Source of the DNA: Apostichopus japonicus
Taxonomy: Eukaryota > Echinodermata > Holothuroidea > Aspidochirotida > Stichopodidae
Length of the DNA: 64,000 nt
NCBI RefSeq assembly: GCF_037975245.1
Contig: NC_092582.1
Coordinates: 1,320,001 to 1,384,000, forward strand
Reading direction: 5' to 3'
The notes beneath the pieces were generated by a model. It made no database searches and was not told the origin of the DNA. It saw only the letters and a program-made list of their open reading frames with translations. Below, piece after piece: positions 48,801 to 57,800 of this stretch (position 1 is the stretch's first letter; every line of letters starts with the position of its first letter). A program made the position numbers and the translations under genes.

Positions 48801-51800
48801 TTTCATACGGCATTAGAGGAACTACTCTCAACTGGCTTGAAAGCTATATTTCGAACAGATATCAGTATACCTCGTATAAAAACTCTAGATCCGATCTTGC
48901 TAAAATTCGTTGTGGCGTTCCACAGGGTTCAGTCTTAGGTCCTTTGTTATTTATTCTATATATTAACGATATTTGTCATGTCTCCAAACTAGCCAAAATC
49001 ATTCTCTTTGCTGATGACACCAGTATTTTCTTCGAGAGCGACGACATAATCACATTATCTTCCAACGTGTCAAATGAATTAAATAAATTCTGTAATTGGT
49101 TTTCAGCCAACAAATTATCACTAAATGTACAAAGAAGTAATTACATTGTCTTTAATACTCGTAATACACTTATTTGGAATAAAGATATATGTATGGATGG
49201 TAAAATAATTAAGCAAGTTTATACTACTAAGTTTTTAGGTGTAAATATTGATTGTAAACTTAGCTGGCGCAACAATATTTCAACTATTTGTAGTATAATT
49301 GCACGGAATGTTGGCATATTATCTAAGTTGAAATATTATCTATCGGAAAACATACTCAGAACACTATACCAGACCCTGGTTGTCCCGCATCTCACTTATT
49401 GTTCCATTATTTGGTCTGGTACATACAACACCAACCTTAACAATCTTATAATACTCCAAAAGGCAGCCATTCGCCACATAACACACTCAGCCCCACGTGA
49501 GCACACCAGTCCCCTATTTAAGAAACTCAACTTACTAAAACTGCATGATCTCATTAAAGTTGAGCTTGCATTATTTGCCTACAAGACCTGGAATGGATTA
49601 CTACCAGCTGCCTTTGACAATTTTTTAACCAGTAACAGAGATGTACATAATCATAACACGAGGCATGCTAATCATGCCCACTATAATCTCTACAATACCA
49701 CCATTGGAACTTTAAGCCTACAAAACCGTGCAACAAAAACATGGAATCTTCTAATGAACGATTTAAAGAGTAAAAAGTCAGTCACATCCTTTAAGAAGTG
49801 GTTTTGTAAGGAAATAATAGCTAGTTACTGACTAAAACTAAATTATACCTGTATGTAATTACTATATATCTATATATATATTGAACATTTAATTTGTACC
49901 TATGTATGTATTCATACACATATATATATATTTTGTTTTTTCTTTTCTTTTCTTTTCTTTTCTTTTCTTTCTTCAGGGAGTCTTCCACATTGTTAAGCTT
50001 TTAAGCTTTATGGAAGACTTCCTCCACTTTGTACTTTTGTGGCAAACAAATAAATAAATGAATTATAATTATTTGTCATTGCACCATTAAGTGTTATATT
50101 TTCATTAGCGTAGTAATTGTATCAATAAACACACATGAGCTCTATCATGTGAATTCACAAGGCTATCCACATCATTGGTACCAAACTAGCAATGTAGTGT
50201 TCTTGGTAGTGTTGTTAGTTGTGCTTCTTTCAATTCATTTCTACCGAGTGGAAGGAATTTGTAAATTCGTGTTTAGGTAAATTCGTTGCGTAATAATAAC
50301 CTAAGTTAAATGTTTGGAGTGAAGTGGCAGAGGTGAGGAGAATGGGAGAAAAGTGTAGCAGAAGGAAAGAAGAGGCACGTGTTGTGTGTGTATAAAGTTA
50401 ACGTTAGATGTCATTTATGTGGTGTTATGATTGCTTTTTAGTGAGTTTTGTGCAAAGGAAACATATTTAGTTTTGATAAAAAGGAACTTAATTGTCTTTA
50501 TGTTTATTAATTGTGTTCAGTCTTTTACTATTATCACTACTGGCAATGCCAAACCTAGGCCGAAAATTACTCTACAGCAGTGGCGGATTGTCCATACAGT
50601 CAGGGGGGGCGAATGCCCCCCCTGACGGACTCAGATGGACTGCTGACGCCCTTTTCAGCTTTTAACTACTTTTTACTTATTCGCGATTATTTACTTTTTA
50701 TTGCGCTTTCATCTACCTATTGACATTTGTCATATTCTGTCGGTGTAATTTTCTGACAAAATGGCAATGACACCTATTTATTCTTTGTTTATCTGCAAAT
50801 TAGCAAGGCCCGGAAAGGGTCATTTCCAGCGATCTAGGGAGTCTCTTTACTCAAAAATTTTCTGCGCCAACCTGTGGTGGCGCTCTGCTTAGATAGTGTT
50901 GAAAGCGCCCCTACAGACCATTCTTGCTCCCCCTGACCAATACCCTTAGCTCCGCCACTGCTCTACAGACACCATCATTGACAAAGACATTTCTGCAGAA
51001 ATTACTCACAGATCCATAAATTAGTAGTCAATATATAGATGGTAACACATTGCACAAGCAAGATACTTGAGAAGATGAGAGATTTATTACAAATTCTGTG
51101 AAACTCTCCAGTTCAAAGTCTGAAGTGAGCTGTATGTGAATAGGCACATACAGTGTGCATTGTTCTGGTTCATCATAATAACAAGAGAATTTGCAACTGT
51201 AATAATAACAGATTTCCAACTTTTACTTTCTATTTCTCTGTTGTCAAACGATTTAGCTCCTTTCCTCTTGGGAAGTGTGGTTGTTTTGGTTACACAAAGT
51301 GAGACACAAAATCATAACAAATTGCTTAAAAAAATTGAATAATGTAAGGCTACGGAGTACTGAGGTTTGCAAATGTAATTTTCTGTTCCAGTTTCAATTT
51401 TTTAAATAACTCTATTGTTCGATATGGAATATACAGCACAAACTCATCTTGAGTCATTGTGCTATTCCACTGACAATTCTTTTTGTTCAGTGCTCATGAG
51501 GAACTCTTATTTTGAGCTAAATATATTATGAGAGGTTTAATTTAGGTGTTAGCTCAATTTTCTTCTTAAAAAAAGTGGAAATGGTTGAGGGCAATCGAAT
51601 TTTCATAGGTTTAAGCAGGATTGTGTCAGAAAAACTACTTATATCATACTATGTACAAAATTATCATTCTCAGGAACAAGGTTGCAAATAAAAAATTATA
51701 TACATGGGGGTAGTGAGGGAGGTGAGGGAGAAGGCACAGTGCCAAAAACAGGTAGCAGTCAGGCCGCATAGGAGGTAATAATTTGTACTATGCAGTCAGG

Positions 51801-54800
51801 CCGCATAGGAGGTACAGTAATATTTTGTGACCTGCAGTCAGGCCTAGGAGGTAATATTTTGTGCCCTGCAGTCAGGCCGCATAGGAGGTACAGTAATATT
51901 TTGTGACCTGCAGTCAGGCCTAGGAGGTAATATTTTGTGCCCTGCAGTCAGGCCGCATAGGAGGTACAGTAATATTTTGTGCCCTGCAGTCAGGCCACAT
52001 AGGAGGTAATATTTTGTGCCCTGCAGTCAGGCCGCATAGGAGGTACAGTAATATTTTGTGCCCTGCAGTCAGGCTGCATAGGAGGCAATATTTTGTGCTC
52101 TGTTGCCAGGCCATATAGGAGGTAATCTTTGGTGCGCTGCGTTTCCAACATTGTGCACTGCTGGTCAACAGAGATTAATCTCTTCTGTTTGATGTAGATT
52201 CAGCCTTACTGTACAGCTTTCTTTTTGACACTGTTGCTTAAACTGTAAAGGGGTTGATTGAGGTCGCAGGTTAGGGGAAGGTGGGGGGAGGGGGAGTTGG
52301 CAAATCAGAAACAGTCTATTGGTTGTATCTCATCCCAGTATGACTACACCTACTTACTCCAGTCCTTACTCTCAATTAACTAACCTTGATTAAACTCTCT
52401 GGACTTTGCATAGTGGGTGAACTGTTGACCATTCTGGGAGTATAATGAGACCTTTTGCATCCACGGTGGACTTTCGACATGATCACCTTTGACCACACCT
52501 TGCAGTGATGGCACCAGCTGGGATAATTCGGATGGCAGTTTGTAATCATAAATATAAGGGTATGTGAACCTCATCTGTTCGCCTGGGAAAAGGAAATAGA
52601 AATATGAGTGTGCCATGAGGGATGATGACGCATCGACCAGACCTCATATGGTATTTAATTATGCAACTAAAAAAGACCACTTATACACAATTATGCATCC
52701 AAGATTTCAAATAAGCCTACTTGATATTGATAACATCAAAATTCTCCCAGTCTCTCACTACATTCCCATTACTGACACCAAACATGTTAAGATAACCATG
52801 GTTCAAACGTTCTCTGTTAATGATTTAGTTCAATACCAATCTTATATTCAGGGCTAAAAGACAAACAGTTCTTGGGATAACTGCCACGGTATTAATGTTC
52901 TGTAGTACTGTATTAAGAATCGCATTAATGTACTCAAATGCAAATGACACAGGTGCGGTGAACAATTTGCTTTCAATGGTGTCAAGTATCTCGGTGACAG
53001 ATCCCTGCTAAATTCATCTAAGTATCATTTAAGTATCAAATAGAATAGTTGCGTCAAATAATATTGATGATGTAAATTGAGAAGTTTAGGGGGTTGGCAT
53101 GTACTGATTGTTTCCAGGAAGAGACTATAAGGTTTGATTTGTCACTCTCTCTTCCCTTGGTACGGATTAACAAAAATGTCACACAAAGCATGCATTTATA
53201 ACTCAAATCAGTTGGTGTACCAGTCAATTCAGTATTTGTTCCTGAGGATAATAATGTGCTTGGAGCAGTACGGACAAATTCTACAAAAAAAAAACAATCC
53301 AATAGTCGGGCGCGTCAAGTATCTCTTCACTTTTCAAATGATGGTATCTTACCTATTTCTGCCATTTCTGATGACTTAAATGTCACGCAAATCATGCTCT
53401 GTCCATACACCACTGCATTTTCTGGCCAACTGTAGCTTTTGTTACTTGGAAACATAGGAACACTATGGATTAACCAAAAACCAGTTTGATTGTCAAATGC
53501 AAGCACCCCTGTATGAGAGAGAGAGAGAGAAAAATGAATTTGTTAGTTTCAACTCTCTAGTAACAACCTTTTCCTACCCTATGGATGTGTAACAAGATAG
53601 TGACAGCAATGAAATATTACCATGAAAATATGAAATACTGTATCACATCTGATGAAACTACATATCTTATGATGTCATGTTTACAATTTCCAGAGTGTAA
53701 CCTCTGCTGGACCCAAATGGCCTGTACCCTCCACCAAAAACAATAAGGTTCTTGAACTCATTATAGAGAAGCCATAGCCATACATACCAGCTACTGCAGT
53801 TTTCTATCTGGAAATATCGTATTTACATATAAAGTTTTGACACCTGGTGACCTTAAATGAACTCTGACCTACATCAAATTGTGTACACACTATACAATAC
53901 ACTAGGCTATTATACCTTTCATGTTATGGTTCAGGAGATATAGAACTTTTGATATATTCACATTTTGCCCTCTGTTGACCCCAAATGACCTTTGACCTCC
54001 ACCACAAGAATAGGGTTCACTGCATCAATGACAGGATATCCGCATGCTAAATATAAACACTGCACATGCGACCTACAGTAAGTTCCTTGAGATGTTCACA
54101 AGATTTTCACTTTTTCCCTCTGATGACCACAAATGACCTTTGACATTCATGAAACACACTACAGATCGTCTACTCACCAACGGCAGCTACAAACCAAGTT
54201 TGAAACGCCTGCAACTTCTACTTCTTTGATTGAGTACAAGAAAAGACAAGCTGATAGCTTAAGGGACTTATTTCAGAGATGGGCTATTGAAACATTTTCT
54301 CTGTGATAGTGTGACAAAACCAAGTTGTAAACCTAAATCCCAACATAAAGTATCACTAAAGTTTCAATCTTCTTGGCCCATCTAGGACAAAGATCCTAAA
54401 AGAGATAATCTTACCCCAGTAAAACGGTTTCAGAATATGGGTTATTGGATCAGTCTCCTATTGCACAGAAGCAATGTCTCAATGATAATAGTCAAGGTCT
54501 CTTTAAAACAAATTAGTGTCATTCATCGTGACAACTATAGAGAGAGGTTGAACTAATTGATCTATAGCAAATGCAACTATCATCACTGGCTAGCAATAGG
54601 ATATAGATGATAGTTTTGAAGAATTCCAAAATAAAACTAACAAATATTTTCCTTATCTACTTTAAATGAGACATCAGGGCTTCAATATCTCTGGATATTC
54701 TACCGTAGATGGAGGTCTTATATGAACTATACAAAGACACCATAGACATGAAAAATGTGAACATATATTTACCTCACTGTGCATGGTGATATTTATTAAG

Positions 54801-57800
54801 AGGAACAGACATTAAGTTAGAGACTACCTATTAAATTGGGGTTTACCTCATAACTCCTTTGCTCAGTTTTTTACTGTAGCATCATCCTGTCCAGTTTAAA
54901 TCACCTCACTGTGAATACTGATATTTATTGAGAGAAACAGAAATTGAGAGAAAGACTACCCATTAAATTGGGGTTTACCTCATATCTCCTTTGCTCAGTT
55001 TTTTATTGTAGCATTATCCTGTCCAGTTTAAATCACCTCACGGTGAATACTGATATTTATTGAGAGAAACAGAAATTGAGAGAAAGACTACCCATTAAAT
55101 TGGGGTTTACCTCATATCTCCTTTGCTCAGTTTCAGACTGTAGAAGCAGCCTGTCCAACTTAAAATCATCTCTTTCACTTTGTAAGCACTCGCCCTTCTT
55201 TCTAATAAGTTTTCACATCAAACTCCAAATAAGATTTAAAAGGTTAGAACACATATAACAGCTTTCACATTGTCCTAGCATAATACAGTAGCTTAAAAAA
55301 CAAACTATATCAGATAAGATTTCATTCTCATTGTCAAGTGTAAAACGTTTTTAAAATAACTTTCATTCTACCATTCACAACACACGAAAAAAAAAAAAAA
55401 TCAACAGCTCCTGAAGTCTCCATTTCAGGAATTCATTCACAAGATCTCTCCTCAAAATGAAAATATACTTTTCTTTACCTTTAGTATGACCCCGACTACT
55501 GGTTTTCCTACCATTGGGCCAATGGTCATTGTACATTACATATGCAATCTGGAAAAAAAACAATAAAATGGCTAATGAAACAGCAATTTAGTTCAATTAT
55601 TTAACAACGTCTCTTGCTTCCATCATTTCCAGTAATTTCTAGTTTTATTCACATTCGCAGCAAGTCTACCAATTTAAAAGTAAAGGTGTCTGTGGTGCAC
55701 AGGCAGTTATATACCCTTTAAGCTCTACTGTGTGAGATTACATTCATCATTGTTCTTAGGTTTGAGGTTCTTTTTGGTCAATCAGTTCAGAACTCTAGTA
55801 ATTTGCATTGTGAAATTGTTGTTTCTTTTTTTTAGGAAGCTCGATGCATATGCGATAAACACAGTCATATGCTGGGAGTAAACTATCACACTTCAAATTG
55901 AGATCCTCGATGTATATGCGATAAACACAGTCATATGCTCAGGGAGTAAATTATCACACTTCAAATTGAGATGCTCGATGTATAAATATGTGATAAACCT
56001 AATCATATTCTGGGAGTAAATTATCACACTTCAAATTGAGATCCTCGATGTATATATGTGATAAACACAGTCATTCGCTGGGAGTAAACTATGACACTTC
56101 AAATTGAGATGTTTGATGTATATGTGATAAACACAGTCATATGCTGGTAGTAAACTATCACACTTCAAATTGAGATGCTAGGTGTATATATGTGATAAAC
56201 ATAATCGTATTCTGGGAGTAAACTATCACACTTCAAATTGAGATCCTCGATGTATATGCGATAAACACAGTCATATGCTGGGAGTAAACTATCACACTTC
56301 AAATTGAGATGTTCGATGTACATGTGATAAACACAGTCATATGCTGGGAGTAAACTATCACACTTCAAATTGAGATCCTCGATTTATATGCGATAAACAC
56401 AGTCATATGCTCAGGGAGTAAATTATCACACTTCAAATTGAGATGCTCGATGTATAAATATGTGATAAACCTAATCATATTCTGGGAGTAAATTATCACA
56501 CTTCAAATTGAGATCCTCGATGTATATATGTGATAAACACAGTCATTTGCTGGGAGTAAACTATGACACTTCAAATTGAGATGTTTGATGTATATGTGAT
56601 AAACACAGTCATATGCTGGGAGTAAATTATCACACTTCAAATTGAGATGCTTGGTGTATATGTGATAAACATAATCGTATTCTGGGAGTAAACTATCACA
56701 CTTCAAATTGAGATGCTCGATGTATATGTGATAAACACAGTCATATGCTGGGAGTAAACTATCACACTTCAAATTGAGATGCTAGGTGTATATATGTGAT
56801 AAACATAATCGTATTCTGGGAGTAAACTATCACACTTCAAATTGAGATCCTCGATGTATATGCGATAAACACAGTCATATGCTGGGAGTAAACTATCACA
56901 CTTCAAATTGAGATGTTCGATGTACATGTGATAAACACAGTCATATGCTGGGAGTAAACTATCACACTTCAAATTGAGATCCTCGATGTATATGTGATAA
57001 ACGCAGTCATATGCTGGGAGTAAATTATCACACTTCAAATTGAGATGCTTGATGTATATGTGATAAACACAGTCATATGCTGGGAGTCAACTATGACACT
57101 TCAAATTGAGATGTTTATTTCCATTCTTCCCAAAACACAGTAGTTGTATTTCCACATGACACACTTCATGCTGTGATACTTCCATTAAACCCTGTACAAG
57201 TAAAACCCCAATCATACAAACAAATGGTCGGGTTCTTAATTGAACAGACCATAACTGAATATTGTCTTCAGGAACTACATGTGCTGCATGGTGCAAGGAA
57301 TCTGATTATGCCCCGCCCTAACCCACCCCAGCCACACCCCAGTGAAAGAAATGTTTGACTGTAGGGATCATCACCAACAAAGGGATGGACAGCTCAGTTG
57401 GTAGAGCAAGGTCATTGGTTTGAATCCTGGTGTAACAAAATACTATTTATTGACCAATTTGGTTGATAATTTCACTGAGTTTTCTTTGTTCATTTCCTAA
57501 AAATTCTCAGCATATTGCCCAAATTTTCACCCAAAATTTGGGTGGGGGAGCTGCAGCCTCCCGCCTCCTACGCCTATGCACATTAATATTAAATATTGAC
57601 GGAAAATTGGAATAGAGAGCAAGGTGTTTTCTGTTTGAATGCTTGGTGTACTACTGTACTACATAGTGTAAATCTCAGGCTTATCCGTAAACCTTGATAA
57701 ACCTTGATAAAGATCACATGATCCCTTGTTTTCAACTACATATATTGACATTATAAACATATTCAAACCTGATCACGGAGATCATAAACTTGTTGCAATG

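Larger units (their letters stand above)
43466..50066 (+). mobile_element. LINE A: CR1/L2-like non-LTR retrotransposon, split by LINE B
   Basis: ORF1 lies at 43635-44708. ORF2 has an AP-endonuclease region (about 44.74-45.48 kb) and an RT split at 46627/48777 by LINE B. The 3' UTR follows 49831 with a stem-loop and an (AAAT)n-type tail near 50.06 kb. It sits in intron 5 of the minus-strand DNase II gene, antisense to it. The 5' boundary is approximate (about 43.47 kb) and no target duplication was identified. It is inactive through a stop in the endonuclease, an RT frameshift and the insertion. Confidence 0.85.

Noticed and set aside
56165-57038. Minus-strand frames with 22-residue repeats suggesting a repeat protein
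   Set aside because: They follow from the 66-bp minisatellite being a multiple of three. Units of other lengths break the frame, and the region lies inside a DNase II intron.
57382-57440. Functional tRNA gene
   Set aside because: The D-arm and T-arm motifs are present but the anticodon arm is missing.
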